From Gordonia effusa NBRC 100432 (GTDB taxonomy: Bacteria; Actinomycetota; Actinomycetes; Mycobacteriales; Mycobacteriaceae): a DNA stretch of 64,000 bases. Both the position numbers and the translations under genes were made by a program. Position 1 is the stretch's first letter; each line of letters begins with the position of its first letter. Shown one piece after another: positions 37,455-47,180 of this stretch. Location: the NCBI RefSeq assembly GCF_000241305.1, contig NZ_BAEH01000046.1:1-64000 (forward strand), read 5' to 3'. A model generated the notes under the pieces. It was not told the origin of the DNA and searched no databases. It saw only the letters and a program-made list of their open reading frames with translations.

Positions 37455-38024
37455 TCAATTCTCTGGTGTTTTTAGATCGGACAACTTGTCGGCCAGGCCC
37501 GCCCAGCGCGGGTCGATGATGTCGTGGCCGTGTCCGGGTTCCGCGGTAGCCAGCCGGACACCACACTCGGGACACAGTCCCGCACAATCGTCCGAACACA
37601 AGGGCGAGAGCGGCAACTCCAGACCGACGGCGTCGATCACCGCCTGTTCGACGTCGATTCGATCGTCGTCGATTCGCGATACTTCGTCGGCGTCGGTGGT
37701 CTGCACCGTCTCACTGTCGGGATACGCGAACAGCTCGGTAAGGAAAACATTGACCGTGCCTTCGACGGCCTCCAGGCAACGCGAACACTGCCCCTCGGTG
37801 TCGCCACTGACGGTGCCAGTAACCAGCACACCCTCCGACACCGACTCCAACCTGAGGTCGAGATCGATCTCACTTTCGGCGGGAATGCCGATCATCTGCG
37901 CCCCGATCCGGTCCGGCGAGGACACGGTGCGGTGCACTTCGCTCATGCTGCCGGGTCGACGTCCGAGCGAGCGGATGTCGATCGTGAAGCAACCCTTGTT
38001 GGGGTAAACGGTGTGATCAGCCAC
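37455..38024 (-). CDS. DUF177 (YceD) family protein
   Basis: 189 residues if started at GTG 38024 ([27 protein letters not shown]), the length usual before LGRRPG in mycobacteria; a TTG at 38051 overlapping the sepIVA stop would add nine residues. The four-cysteine set CSRC ([11 protein letters not shown]) and [16 protein letters not shown] is characteristic of the family. YceD homologues are linked to 23S rRNA maturation. Between sepIVA and rnc. Confidence 0.88.
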   Translation of the reverse strand: MADHTVYPNKGCFTIDIRSLGRRPGSMSEVHRTVSSPDRIGAQMIGIPAESEIDLDLRLESVSEGVLVTGTVSGDTEGQCSRCLEAVEGTVNVFLTELFAYPDSETVQTTDADEVSRIDDDRIDVEQAVIDAVGLELPLSPLCSDDCAGLCPECGVRLATAEPGHGHDIIDPRWAGLADKLSDLKTPEN

Positions 38025-38047
38025 GAAGGAGAGGATACGCGCCGCGA

Positions 38048-38845
38048 TCAACCCGCGAGTACAGAGCGCTCCGGATCCTCGCGTCGAACATCGTCGTCCA
38101 CGCTGCGGGGGTACTCGACGTAGTCGTGCATGCCGGCGCCGGTTCGCAACTGGTGGCGACCGCGGTTCACCGACCGCAGGGTCCCGGTCAGCACTTCCTC
38201 GAAGTCCGCGAGTTTCTCGTCGACGTAGACATCACAATCGCCGCGCAGGCGGTCAGCCTCAGCGTGCGCCGCGTCGATGATCCGGTCTGCCTCGGACTTC
38301 GATGCCACGACGACCTCGGACTCCGAAACCAGACGCTGCTGTTCGGCGATGCCGTCGGCGACCGACTTGTCGTAAGTGTTGTTGGCCGAATCAATGGTGC
38401 GTGCCGCTTCGGCACGTGCCCGTCCGGTAACCGCCTCGAACTCGCGCGCAGCCGACTGACTGAGGCGCCGAGCCTCTTCAGTGGCGTCGTCGACAAGCGA
38501 CTTGCCATGTGCGCCAGCCTCATCGACCATACGGTCGGCCTGAGCCTTCGCATCTGCCAGGATGCGATCGGCCTCTGCGCGTGCATGGGCGACCATGTCG
38601 GTCGACTCAGCCTCGGCGGTGGTGATCGTCTTGTCAGCATGGTCACGCGCATTGCCGATCATCGAGTCACGTTGATCGAGAACGTCCTGCGCGTCATCGA
38701 GTTCGCCGGGGATGGAGTCCTTGATGTCGTCAAGTAACTCCAGCACATCACCTCGCGGAACGACGCAGCCTGCCGTCATCGGCACACTTCGCGCCTCCTC
38801 GACGATCGCGACGAGTTCGTCCAAAGCTTCAAATACGCGGTACAC
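38048..38845 (-). CDS. sepIVA: DivIVA-like coiled-coil protein SepIVA
   Basis: 265 residues from a GTG. The N-terminal segment YRVFEALDELVAIVEEARSVPMTAGCVVPR is the actinobacterial SepIVA/DivIVA-like start, followed by a ~160-residue Ala/Glu/Asp coiled coil (AEADRILADAKAQADRMVDEA) and a short acidic tail. In mycobacteria this protein is needed for septation and polar growth organisation. Two direct repeats of CTAATGTGA lie about 45-60 nt upstream. Confidence 0.85.
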   Translation of the reverse strand: MYRVFEALDELVAIVEEARSVPMTAGCVVPRGDVLELLDDIKDSIPGELDDAQDVLDQRDSMIGNARDHADKTITTAEAESTDMVAHARAEADRILADAKAQADRMVDEAGAHGKSLVDDATEEARRLSQSAAREFEAVTGRARAEAARTIDSANNTYDKSVADGIAEQQRLVSESEVVVASKSEADRIIDAAHAEADRLRGDCDVYVDEKLADFEEVLTGTLRSVNRGRHQLRTGAGMHDYVEYPRSVDDDVRREDPERSVLAG

Positions 38846-38952
38846 GGCTACCCCAATCTGGCGGTGTGATTGATGGGCCCATTGTGCCTAATGTGACTAA
38901 TGTGATTTGGGAGGCGCCTGGGGTCGGCGTGTCGTGTGTTGCGTCTGCGTAG

Positions 38953-39441
38953 TCAGACCTGACGCTCGCCGGTCACCTTTGCCGACAGACGCGCGAAGAT
39001 CTCCGCCGATAGGAATGGCTCGACGTCGCCGCCAAGTTTGGCCACTTCTTTAACGAGCGAACTCGATACATGCGAGAACTTCGGATCGGTGAGCATGAAC
39101 ATTGTCTCGACGTCGGCGAGGTCGCGATTCATCTGCGCCATCGGCACCTCATAGGCGAAATCCGTCTCCGACCTCAGACCTTTGACGATGGTGTCGATCG
39201 ACTCCTGACGGAGATAATCCACTAACAAACCGGTCCATTGGTCAACGCGAACATTGGGCAGATCGGCACAGTCCTGCGCAATCAATTCCAACCGCTCGGC
39301 CACGCCAAACATCCCCTGCTTATTGGGATTCACCACGACCGTAACCACTACTTCGGCGAACCTCGATGCCGCGCGTTCCACGACATATCGGTGACCGAGG
39401 GTAAAGGGATCAAACGAACCGGGCACGACTGCTTTGCTCAT
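38953..39441 (-). CDS. coaD: Phosphopantetheine adenylyltransferase
   Basis: 162 residues from ATG 39441 (MSKAVVPGSFDPFTLGHRYVVERA), carrying the T/HxGH-type nucleotide site GSFDPFTLGH and the GLRSETDFAYE and SSSLVKEVAKLGGDV blocks. It makes dephospho-CoA in the fourth step of CoA synthesis. It follows rsmD on the same strand. Confidence 0.95.
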   Translation of the reverse strand: MSKAVVPGSFDPFTLGHRYVVERAASRFAEVVVTVVVNPNKQGMFGVAERLELIAQDCADLPNVRVDQWTGLLVDYLRQESIDTIVKGLRSETDFAYEVPMAQMNRDLADVETMFMLTDPKFSHVSSSLVKEVAKLGGDVEPFLSAEIFARLSAKVTGERQV

Positions 39442-39532
39442 GGCGATCAACCTACCGCCAGCTACCGCATCACTGCGCCCGCCGCTCGGGTTCAGATCCC
39501 GTCGCTACGCTCGCCCGCCGCATTTCCCGTCG

Positions 39533-40081
39533 CTACGCTCGCCCGGCCAGTTCTACGCGCGTATCTCCATAGATTTTGATCACTAGCGATTCCAGTCCTT
39601 CCGGCCAGACCGTCACTGCTGACCGCTTGCCACGCTCCAAGACCACCAATCCCTCTTCGCTGATCGACGTGGCCAAGTGCAACAGCACCTTTGCCAACTC
39701 GTCGTCATCAATCGCGTACGGAGGATCAGCCAGAACAAGGTCGAAACTGCGGCGCGACCCAGCGAGAAAGTCCGTGACCCGGCGAGCATCGACCGTCGCG
39801 CGGTCACCCACACCGCATACCCCGATATTCGCGCGGATCGCCGCTGCTGCCTTCCGATCGGACTCGACGAACACCGCGTGTTCGGCACCTCTCGAGATCG
39901 CCTCCAAACCGAGCGCCCCCGATCCCGCGTACAGGTCGAGTACCGACGCTCCATCTAGGTCCATTCGGACGTCCAGCATTGAAAACAGCGCCTCGCGGAC
40001 ACGGTCCGAAGTGGGTCGGGTCTGCTCGCCGCTCACTGTTAGCCTGCGGCCACCAAGACTTCCGGCAATAATTCTCGTCAT
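39533..40081 (-). CDS. rsmD: 16S rRNA (guanine966-N2)-methyltransferase RsmD
   Basis: 182 residues from ATG 40081 (MTRIIAGSLGGRRLTV). SAM motif I is VLDLYAGSGALGLEAISRGA and the catalytic motif is LADPPYAIDD. The 24-residue upstream reading is not family-like. The last codons fall in one of two direct copies of cccgtcgctacgctcgcccg (about 39498-39546), so its C-terminus is repeat-encoded. Confidence 0.93.
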   Translation of the reverse strand: MTRIIAGSLGGRRLTVSGEQTRPTSDRVREALFSMLDVRMDLDGASVLDLYAGSGALGLEAISRGAEHAVFVESDRKAAAAIRANIGVCGVGDRATVDARRVTDFLAGSRRSFDLVLADPPYAIDDDELAKVLLHLATSISEEGLVVLERGKRSAVTVWPEGLESLVIKIYGDTRVELAGRA

Positions 40082-40157
40082 TTGGACGCCAGTATCCCAT
40101 TTGCAGCCGTGGCTGCGGGTCCTGCATGGCGGCGGCCGTGTTGGTAACGACACAAAA

Positions 40158-40173
40158 TGTGACCTACTTCACA
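40158..40173. promoter_or_regulatory. CRP/GlxR-type operator upstream of the ectoine operon
   Basis: TGTGACCTACTTCACA fits TGTGA-N6-TCACA perfectly, including the central TA of the corynebacterial GlxR motif TGTGANNTANNTCACA, with A/T flanks. It lies 111 nt before the chosen ectA start (72 nt before the alternative) and 77 nt upstream of the divergent rsmD start, so it may act on ectABC, rsmD-coaD, or both in response to cAMP. Confidence 0.65.
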
Positions 40174-40268
40174 TTCAATGCCTGAGCAGTGCGGAACATG
40201 AGTTCCCGCGAACCGATTAGGTAACGAGGATGACATCGCTGGGACTCATTGTTACGTTCGAAGAACAT

Positions 40269-40796
40269 ATGAGGCCGTTCCCCAAAAGCGCGACCCCAGA
40301 TTCAGAATCCACGGTTGTTTACCGACAGCCGCGGGTGGTCGATGGTTCCCGAATCCATCAAATCGCCGAAGACAGCAAGGTTCTCGACACCAATACCCCG
40401 TACGCCTACGTGCTGTGGTGCCACGACTTTGCCGAGACCTCGGTGGTGGCCGAAATCGATGGCCGCACAGTCGGATTCGTCACCGGATACCTCCGACCGA
40501 CCGAGCCGTCCACGGTGATGGTCTGGCAGGTCGCCGTTGATGAACAAGCTCGTGGCAAACGAGTCGCAGCGGGCTTACTACACAGCCTGCTAGACGCTGT
40601 CGCGCCTCGTGGCGTGCACACGCTCACGACAACGATCAGCCCGGATAATGAAGCGTCCCAACGACTTTTCGCTTCGGTGGCTAAGGCACGCGGAATGAGC
40701 TTCACTCGCGATCCCCTATTTTCGGCATCGGATTTCACCCTTGGTGACGCCCCCGCCGATCATCAGCCCGAGGATCTCTACACCCTCGCGCCGTAG
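40269..40796 (+). CDS. ectA: L-2,4-diaminobutyrate N-acetyltransferase EctA
   Basis: 175 residues from ATG 40269; an ATG at 40230 would add 13 residues. GNAT fold with YRQPRVVDGSRIHQIAEDS, YAYVLWCHDFAETSVVA, the acetyl-CoA loop VAVDEQARGKRVAAGLL and TTTISPDNEASQRLF, all typical of EctA. It acetylates diaminobutyrate at N-gamma in ectoine synthesis. First gene of ectABC; no ectD hydroxylase follows. Confidence 0.93.
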   Translation: MRPFPKSATPDSESTVVYRQPRVVDGSRIHQIAEDSKVLDTNTPYAYVLWCHDFAETSVVAEIDGRTVGFVTGYLRPTEPSTVMVWQVAVDEQARGKRVAAGLLHSLLDAVAPRGVHTLTTTISPDNEASQRLFASVAKARGMSFTRDPLFSASDFTLGDAPADHQPEDLYTLAP

Positions 40797-40886
40797 CTCA
40801 CCGCGCCGTTCTCGACACCACCCACGTTCACAGCCAGCCAGTCATAGATACGAAACGAATGAGAAAGCAGAATACGGAGTAAGCAG

Positions 40887-42158
40887 ATGAACCTACTTGA
40901 CACTATGGTCGACGAGTCGATCTTCACCAAACACGAGTCCGAGGTACGCAGCTACTGCCGAAACTGGCCGACGGTGTTTAATCGCGCCAGCGGCGCGTGG
41001 CTAACCGACGTGCACGGCCATAACTATCTCGACTTCTTCGCTGGCGCAGGCGCGTTGAACTACGGGCACAACAATCCGATCCTCAAAGAAGCGCTGATCG
41101 AGTACATCGCCGACGACGGAATCACACACGGTCTCGACATGTCGACGTCGGCCAAAGGCGACTTCCTGCAAACCTTCAATGACCTGATCCTTGCGCCGCG
41201 CGGTCTCGACTACAAAGTGCAATTCCCCGGTCCGACCGGAACCAATGCGGTGGAATCGGCTCTGAAACTTGCCCGCAAGGTCACCGGTCGCGAGTCGATC
41301 ATCAGTTTTACCAACGCTTTTCATGGCATGACCCTCGGCTCACTGTCGGTGACCGGTAACTCGATGAAACGAGCGGGCGCGGGCATTCCCCTGGTGCATG
41401 CCACTCCGATGCCATTCGATAACTACTTCGGCGGCGTCATGGAGGACTTCGCCTGGTTCGAGCGAGTCCTCGACGATTCCGGCAGCGGTTTGAATCGGCC
41501 AGCAGCGGTGATCGTCGAGACGGTGCAGGGTGAGGGCGGCGTGAATGTCGCACGCGCGGAATGGCTTCAGGCACTAGCCGACCTCTGCAAGCGGCGCGAC
41601 ATTCTGCTCATCGTCGACGATGTGCAGATGGGCTGTGGGCGAACCGGCTCCTTCTTCTCGTTCGAAGAGGCAGGCATCGTTCCCGACATCGTCACAATGT
41701 CCAAATCCATTGGCGGATACGGTCTTCCATTGGCACTCACCTTGATCCGGCCCGAGCTAGATGTTTGGGCCCCGGGCGAGCACAACGGGACTTTCCGCGG
41801 TAACAACCCCGCATTCGTTACGGCCGCAACCGCTTTACGCACCTATTGGTCGGATGACAAGCTGTCCCAAGAAGTGGCGGCCAAAGGCGATCGCATTGCC
41901 TCAGCTTTCGCCGAGCTGAGCGAGCAATACGAGGGGCTTCGTCATCGGGGTCGCGGCATGGTTCAAGGTCTTGTGTTCGACGAACCCTCCGACGCCGGCA
42001 AAGTTTGCACTGCTGCGTTTGGGGCTGGACTGTTGGCCGAGACGTCGGGTCCGACTGATGCGGTGGTCAAACTGTTGCCCCCGTTGACAATTGGCACCGA
42101 TGACCTCGACGCGGGCCTCGCGATTCTTTCCGGTGCGGTTCGCGAGGTGCGCTCATGA
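40887..42158 (+). CDS. ectB: Diaminobutyrate-2-oxoglutarate transaminase EctB
   Basis: 423 residues; GGAGTAA precedes the ATG. PLP-fold type I class III aminotransferase with [21 protein letters not shown], the substrate region [33 protein letters not shown] and the Schiff-base Lys in [10 protein letters not shown]. It converts aspartate semialdehyde to diaminobutyrate. 90 nt after ectA and overlapping ectC by four bases. Confidence 0.96.
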   Translation: MNLLDTMVDESIFTKHESEVRSYCRNWPTVFNRASGAWLTDVHGHNYLDFFAGAGALNYGHNNPILKEALIEYIADDGITHGLDMSTSAKGDFLQTFNDLILAPRGLDYKVQFPGPTGTNAVESALKLARKVTGRESIISFTNAFHGMTLGSLSVTGNSMKRAGAGIPLVHATPMPFDNYFGGVMEDFAWFERVLDDSGSGLNRPAAVIVETVQGEGGVNVARAEWLQALADLCKRRDILLIVDDVQMGCGRTGSFFSFEEAGIVPDIVTMSKSIGGYGLPLALTLIRPELDVWAPGEHNGTFRGNNPAFVTAATALRTYWSDDKLSQEVAAKGDRIASAFAELSEQYEGLRHRGRGMVQGLVFDEPSDAGKVCTAAFGAGLLAETSGPTDAVVKLLPPLTIGTDDLDAGLAILSGAVREVRS

Positions 42159-42592
42159 TCGTGCGTACCACCGAAGAGATCACCGGCACCGACCGCGACG
42201 TCGCGGATCCCAAGGGCAATTGGGTCTCCAAGCGCATTGTTCTGGGCGGTGACGGCGTCGGCTTTTCGTTCCACGAGACCACCATCGCCGCCGGTTCGGT
42301 CAACGAATTCCACTATGCCAATCACATCGAGGCCGTCTGGCTTGTCGAAGGCGAGGGAACGCTGACCGATCGTGAGACGGGTGAAGAGTATCCGCTGGCA
42401 GCCGGAACGATGTACCTGCTGAACGGGCACGAGCGACACACTGTCGTCGCAAAGACACAGTTGCGCATGCTGTGCGTGTTTAACCCCCCGGTGGTCGGCA
42501 CCGAGGTGCACGACGAGAACGGCGTCTACCCGCTCGTTTCCGTGCCAGCACCCGAGTCGTCGGGCAAACATCGCGCGGGCGCGGAGACGTAG
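42155..42592 (+). CDS. ectC: L-ectoine synthase EctC
   Basis: 145 residues. Cupin barrel with [39 protein letters not shown] and LNGHERHTV, including the expected metal-binding Glu, Tyr and His positions. It cyclises N-gamma-acetyl-diaminobutyrate to ectoine, an osmoprotectant. The stop is followed by the repeat-rich gap before the sirtuin gene. Confidence 0.95.
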   Translation: MIVRTTEEITGTDRDVADPKGNWVSKRIVLGGDGVGFSFHETTIAAGSVNEFHYANHIEAVWLVEGEGTLTDRETGEEYPLAAGTMYLLNGHERHTVVAKTQLRMLCVFNPPVVGTEVHDENGVYPLVSVPAPESSGKHRAGAET

Positions 42593-42996
42593 GGGCGGCG
42601 CGAACACGCGAGCATCCCCGACTGTCGAGTGCCGAGGCGAACTCGTAGTCACCGCCGATCAGCGAATGCCCACACAGGCACACAACCACCGCCGATCAGC
42701 GAATGCCCACACAGGCACACAACCACCCGCCGATCGTCGAGTGCCGAGGCGAGCTTGCGAGCATCGGTGTATCGAGACGTGGCGAGCCGAGGTCGACAAC
42801 CCAGCAACGTCGAGCGGCCGGTTTGGGAACAGCACCTCACGACGCCTCGATACACCGCGCCTCGCAAGCTCGGAGCGGCACTCGACGATCAAACGGGGCG
42901 TCAGCACTGAATTCGACGATAGAACGAAGCGAGCTTCGACATATGTAGAGATCGCGCGCCCCCGTCTCCCGCGCAACACGGCGTACCCTTTAAAGC
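42593..42996. repeat. Repeat-rich gap: 37-bp tandem pair and an inverted pair of A elements
   Basis: A partial A element lies at 42624-42649. A 37-bp unit is then repeated exactly twice in tandem at 42654-42690 and 42691-42727, with the first seven bases of a third copy after it. Two A elements in opposite orientation follow (42732-42779 and 42842-42891), able to form a ~45-bp imperfect hairpin around ~60 nt. A -10-like TACCCT at 42984-42989 lies just before the sirtuin GTG. No gene is evident. Confidence 0.75.
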
Positions 42997-43878
42997 GTGC
43001 GTACGCGGTTGCAGCTCGGTGAACAAGCCGTACCGACACAGCCCGACGCCGATCTGGCGTCGCTGGTCGCTCGCATTGCCGAGGTGATCGGCACCGGCCG
43101 GGTCGTCGCACTCACCGGAGCAGGCATTTCCACACCATCGGGAATCCCGGACTACCGCAGCCCCAATGCTCCGCCGCGCAGACCGATGACCATCGAGCAG
43201 TTCATGTCCTCGCCAGATTTTCGACGACACTACTGGGCGCGCAACCATCTCGGCTGGCGGCATATGGATGCGGCCAAACCCAATGACGCACATCGCGCGC
43301 TGACGGAGTTGCAACGAACGGGCCGATTGGTGGGTGTGATCACTCAGAACGTCGACATGCTTCATCTGAAGGCCGGAACGCGAAATGTCGTCGAACTCCA
43401 CGGCTGCTACGGCAGGGTTCGTTGCATGACTTGCACCTGGCGGACGACACGGCACCGACTTGCTGAGCGACTTGAAGTCCTGAACGCCGATTTCGCCACC
43501 GGCATCGCGGGACAGGGCGCCATCGAAGTAGCTCCGGATGCCGACGCCGTAGTCTCTGACACCGCCGGGTTCGTAATGATCGACTGCCCAGGGTGTGGCG
43601 GCATCCTCAAACCGGACATCACGTATTTTGGCGAGAATGCTCCCAAAACCACAGTCCAACAAGCGTTTTCACTCCTAGATTCCGCTGACTCCATTCTCGT
43701 CGCGGGATCGTCGCTGACGGTGCAATCGGGACTTCGATTCGTCCGGCAGGCGCACCGAGAGGGCAAGTCGGTGATCATCGTGAATCGCGGAGCGACGCGA
43801 GGTGACGAATTCGCGACGCTGAAGGCGGATCACTTCTGCGAAGAAGTGCTACCGCGGCTATGTCGCAAGTTGAGTTGA
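42997..43878 (+). CDS. NAD-dependent protein deacylase, Sir2 family
   Basis: 293 residues from a GTG. Sir2 marks: ALTGAGISTPSGIPDYRSP, VITQNVDMLHLKAG, catalytic His in VELHGCYG, zinc cysteines CMTC and CPGCGG, and LVAGSSLTVQSGLRFV plus IIVNRGATRGD. Longer than CobB because of an insert between the two zinc Cys pairs (residues ~150-195). It removes lysine acyl groups using NAD. The start lies about seven bases after a -10-like TACCCT, so the transcript may be leaderless. Both flanks are repeat arrays. Confidence 0.92.
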   Translation: MRTRLQLGEQAVPTQPDADLASLVARIAEVIGTGRVVALTGAGISTPSGIPDYRSPNAPPRRPMTIEQFMSSPDFRRHYWARNHLGWRHMDAAKPNDAHRALTELQRTGRLVGVITQNVDMLHLKAGTRNVVELHGCYGRVRCMTCTWRTTRHRLAERLEVLNADFATGIAGQGAIEVAPDADAVVSDTAGFVMIDCPGCGGILKPDITYFGENAPKTTVQQAFSLLDSADSILVAGSSLTVQSGLRFVRQAHREGKSVIIVNRGATRGDEFATLKADHFCEEVLPRLCRKLS

Positions 43879-44214
43879 CGACGTCGGCTCACCGCGTCTC
43901 GATACACCGATGCTCGCAAGCTCACATCGGCACTCGACGATCTAATTAGGGTGCGCCACAACGTACCGACCACATCGGCACTCGATAATCCAATTGGGTT
44001 GCGCTGCAACGTTGCCCGATATTCAGCTTGACGGCCCAATTAGGTTGCGCCACAACGTTACCCGCCACGCCAGCTCGCCGATCCAACTGAGCTGCGCTAC
44101 ATCCATATCCGACGTCACCCCGACCGGTCGTCGAGTGCCGCGACGAGCTTGCGAGGCGCGGTGTATCGAGACGTCGCAAGATGACGCTCCCAACCCAGCC
44201 ACTAAGACGACAAA
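43879..44214. repeat. Repeat-rich gap: inverted A elements around four ~47-bp tandem B units
   Basis: An A element at 43895-43942 and an inverted one at 44127-44173 bracket four degenerate tandem units whose aatt(a/g)gg-tgcgc-acaacgt cores start at 43944, 43992, 44038 and 44085 (spacings 48, 46, 47). The last unit is the most diverged. The whole block lies between the convergent sirtuin and proB genes. No coding frame of substance. Confidence 0.75.
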
Positions 44215-45336
44215 TCAGTGCACCAGGACCAGGTCGTCGGCGTGTACAACTGGGCGTCGCAGATCGGCCGACAGTTCCGACGTCGAGCGTCCGAGCATCG
44301 TCGCTACGTCATCTGCGCCGTAGGACACCACCCCCCTGGCCCGGATTACTCCATGTCTATCGACCAGTTCGACCACGTCGCCATCGTAAAAACGGCCCGA
44401 CGTCGCGACCAGACCCGCTGCCAACAACGACCGACGACGCGAAACTGCCTGTACCGCACCGTCATCGAGCATCAGTCGGCCCGACGTTTCCGCCGCGTGA
44501 CGCACCCAGAACTTGCGCGCCGACAATCGCTCGGGACGCCCGGCAAACGCTGTGCCGACCGACGCGTCGGCAAGGGCTCGATCGGCTTCGGCGGCAGCCG
44601 CCAACAGAACCGGTACCCCCGAGTCAGCCGCGAGTCGTGCTGCAGCGAGTTTGGATGCCATACCGCCGGTTCCCAACGCACCACCGGCTCCGGCGATGAC
44701 GCCGTCCAAATCCTCGGGACCGGACACTTCCTTGACCAGCCGAGCCGGCGGCTGTCCGTCGATCACGCGTCGCGGATCGCCGTCGTACAGGCCGTCGACG
44801 TCGGACAGCAGTACCAGCGCATCCGCGCCGGCCAGATGCGCCACCAGCGCCGCGAGGCGGTCATTGTCGCCGAAGCGAATCTCGTTGGTTGCCACGGTGT
44901 CGTTCTCGTTGACCACAGCCACGGCGTGCAGGCTTCGCAGACGATCGAGCGTCCGTTGAGCATTCGCGTGATGGGCACGATTGGAGATATCGTCGGCGGT
45001 TAGCAGTACCTGCCCGACGGTTCGGCCATAGCGGGCGAACGATGTTCCCCAGGCATTGGCCAGGGCCAACTGCCCGACACTCGCGGCGGCTTGCTTGGTG
45101 GCCAGATCGGTGGGTCGCCTCTTCAATCCGAGTGGAGCGATACCCGCACCGATCGCACCCGAGGACACCACGATTACGTCTGTCCCCGCCCGCATCCGAG
45201 TCTCCAGAGCGTCAGCAAGCCGATCGAGTCGCGTGGTGTCCAGTCCGTCGCGCAGATCGGTCAACGCCGACGACCCGATTTTGACGACGATGCTGCGTGC
45301 CGACGAAATGAACGTGCGTACCGGCGAGGTGGTCAC
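44215..45336 (-). CDS. proB: Glutamate 5-kinase
   Basis: 373 residues. Amino-acid kinase domain with [54 protein letters not shown] and [12 protein letters not shown], followed by a C-terminal PUA domain ([13 protein letters not shown] to [15 protein letters not shown]). First step of proline synthesis. The ATG overlaps the obg stop. No proA follows in the window. Confidence 0.95.
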   Translation of the reverse strand: MTTSPVRTFISSARSIVVKIGSSALTDLRDGLDTTRLDRLADALETRMRAGTDVIVVSSGAIGAGIAPLGLKRRPTDLATKQAAASVGQLALANAWGTSFARYGRTVGQVLLTADDISNRAHHANAQRTLDRLRSLHAVAVVNENDTVATNEIRFGDNDRLAALVAHLAGADALVLLSDVDGLYDGDPRRVIDGQPPARLVKEVSGPEDLDGVIAGAGGALGTGGMASKLAAARLAADSGVPVLLAAAAEADRALADASVGTAFAGRPERLSARKFWVRHAAETSGRLMLDDGAVQAVSRRRSLLAAGLVATSGRFYDGDVVELVDRHGVIRARGVVSYGADDVATMLGRSTSELSADLRRPVVHADDLVLVH

Positions 45337-46787
45337 TCCAGTTCGCCATGTCGCTCGGCACGTCGCAGCCGACGTTGCTCCTTGCGTTCCTCGGCGCCCA
45401 TCCGATCACTGCGATCGAGTCGAATGTCGGTGCCACGACCCGTCACCGGGACATCGTCGCCCATCGGAGTCATCGGTTCCCAATCGAACGTCACCGCACC
45501 GATAGTGACAGGTGCTCCCGGTTGAGCGCCCTGCTTCACCAGGGCGTCCTCAACGCCGAGTCGGTTGAGTCGATCGGCCAGATAGCCGACAGCTTCGTCG
45601 TTGTCGAACGCGGTCTGGGCTATCCAGCGTTCCGGACGTGTGCCGCGCACGATGAAGCCGCCGGGCTCGTTAGGATCGGGGGTGACGGTGAAACCGGTTT
45701 CGTCGACGGCCTTCGGGCGAATAACGGCGCGTCGGGCCACTGCCTTGGGATGCGCCCGCCGGTATTCTCCGACCATCTTCGCGAGCGCAAAGGTTAACTC
45801 GCGCAGCCCTTCCCGAGAAACCGCCGAGATCCGAAAGATGGGCCAGCCGTATTTGGCGAGTTCCGGCTCGACTATATCGGCGAGTTCGGCGCCTTCGGGG
45901 ACGTCTATCTTGTTGAGGATGATGATGCGTGGCCGATCGGCCAGATCGCCGAGTCCATGGTCGGCGTCGAGAGCAGGCTGATAAGCCGCGAGTTCTGCCT
46001 CCAGCGCGGCAATGTCGGAGATCGGATCGCGATCGGATTCCAGTGTCGCGCAGTCGACTACGTGAGCCAACACCGCGCATCGCTCCAAATGCCGCAAGAA
46101 GTCGAGTCCCAGACCGCGGCCGGTCGACGCTCCCGGTATCAGCCCGGGAACGTCAGCGATGGTGAACACGTCTCCCGCGGACTGTACGACGCCCAGATTG
46201 GGCGCCAGAGTGGTGAATGGGTAGTCGGCGATTTTGGGTTTGGCGGCCGAAAGTACCGATACCAGTGAGGATTTGCCCGCCGATGGGAATCCGACCAGAC
46301 CGACGTCGGCAACCGACTTGAGTTCTAAGACCAGGTCACGCTCTTGCCCCTCTTCGCCGAGCAACGCGAAACCTGGTGCCTTGCGGGCTTTCGACGCCAA
46401 TTTGGCGTTCCCGAGTCCACCGCGGCCACCTTCGGCAGCGTCGAAAGTTGTTCCGGCACCGACCAAGTCAGCAAGAATCGTGCCGTCGGCGTCGAGAACG
46501 ACGGTGCCGTCGGGCACCTTCAGTATCAGGTCCTCCCCCATCGCGCCGTCCCGGTTATCGCCTTGGCCGGGCGTCCCGTTTCCGGCTCGTGCGTGTGGGC
46601 GGAAATGGAAATCGAGCAGTGTATGCACCTGCGGGTCGACGACAAGTTGAACGTTGCCACCGTTGCCGCCATTGCCGCCGTCGGGTCCACCCAGCGGCTT
46701 GAACTTCTCGCGGTGGACCGAGGAACAACCGTGTCCACCGTTACCCGCGGACACGTGAATGGTTACCCGGTCGACGAACCGCGACAT
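45333..46787 (-). CDS. obg: GTPase Obg/CgtA
   Basis: 484 residues from ATG 46787 ([21 protein letters not shown]). Glycine-rich Obg fold ([15 protein letters not shown]), G domain with [35 protein letters not shown] and ILNKIDVPE, then an OCT domain ([27 protein letters not shown], split) and a basic tail. It acts in late 50S assembly and stress control. A terminator separates it from rpmA upstream. Confidence 0.95.
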   Translation of the reverse strand: MSRFVDRVTIHVSAGNGGHGCSSVHREKFKPLGGPDGGNGGNGGNVQLVVDPQVHTLLDFHFRPHARAGNGTPGQGDNRDGAMGEDLILKVPDGTVVLDADGTILADLVGAGTTFDAAEGGRGGLGNAKLASKARKAPGFALLGEEGQERDLVLELKSVADVGLVGFPSAGKSSLVSVLSAAKPKIADYPFTTLAPNLGVVQSAGDVFTIADVPGLIPGASTGRGLGLDFLRHLERCAVLAHVVDCATLESDRDPISDIAALEAELAAYQPALDADHGLGDLADRPRIIILNKIDVPEGAELADIVEPELAKYGWPIFRISAVSREGLRELTFALAKMVGEYRRAHPKAVARRAVIRPKAVDETGFTVTPDPNEPGGFIVRGTRPERWIAQTAFDNDEAVGYLADRLNRLGVEDALVKQGAQPGAPVTIGAVTFDWEPMTPMGDDVPVTGRGTDIRLDRSDRMGAEERKEQRRLRRAERHGELE

Positions 46788-46822
46788 CTGGGCTACCTCT
46801 TTCGATTGGCTGATGAAAAGCA

Positions 46823-46864
46823 AACAGGGCGGGTCAGGATCGCTTGGATCCTACCCGCCCTGTT
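46823..46864 (-). terminator. Rho-independent terminator after rplU-rpmA
   Basis: AACAGGGCGGGT pairs with ACCCGCCCTGTT and the inner AGGATC with GATCCT around GCTTG, one bulged C between. On the minus strand the stem is followed by a TTGCTTTTC stretch. It lies 38 nt after the rpmA stop and 35 nt before the obg start, so some readthrough or a separate promoter must serve obg-proB. Confidence 0.75.
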
Positions 46865-46902
46865 CGCAGAGCTTATTGCAGAACTTCGTGCAGCGGATCC
46901 GC

Positions 46903-47166
46903 TTATACCGACGCGGTCTCCGGGACGATGTTCACGGTCTTGCGACCACGCTTGCTGCCGAACTCAACGGCACCAGCCGCGAGCGCGAACAAGGTGTCGT
47001 CGCCGCCACGGCCGACGTTGACGCCGGGGTGGAAATGTGTGCCGCGCTGGCGGACGAGGATCTCACCCGCGTTGACCTGCTGGCCACCGAAACGCTTCAC
47101 ACCGAGTCGCTGAGCATTCGAGTCGCGACCGTTGCGCGAGCTGGATGCACCCTTCTTATGTGCCAT
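46903..47166 (-). CDS. rpmA: 50S ribosomal protein L27
   Basis: 87 residues starting [28 protein letters not shown], the standard L27 N-terminus without a firmicute-type cleavable extension, then [22 protein letters not shown]. Its N-terminus reaches toward the peptidyl-transferase centre. 14 nt after rplU. Confidence 0.97.
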   Translation of the reverse strand: MAHKKGASSSRNGRDSNAQRLGVKRFGGQQVNAGEILVRQRGTHFHPGVNVGRGGDDTLFALAAGAVEFGSKRGRKTVNIVPETASV

Positions 47167-47180
47167 GTCTCTGGTCTCCC

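Noticed and set aside
42654-44110. Tandem repeats around sir2 as a CRISPR array
   Set aside because: The 37-bp copies are directly adjacent with no spacer, the ~47-bp units are degenerate, and no cas genes are near.
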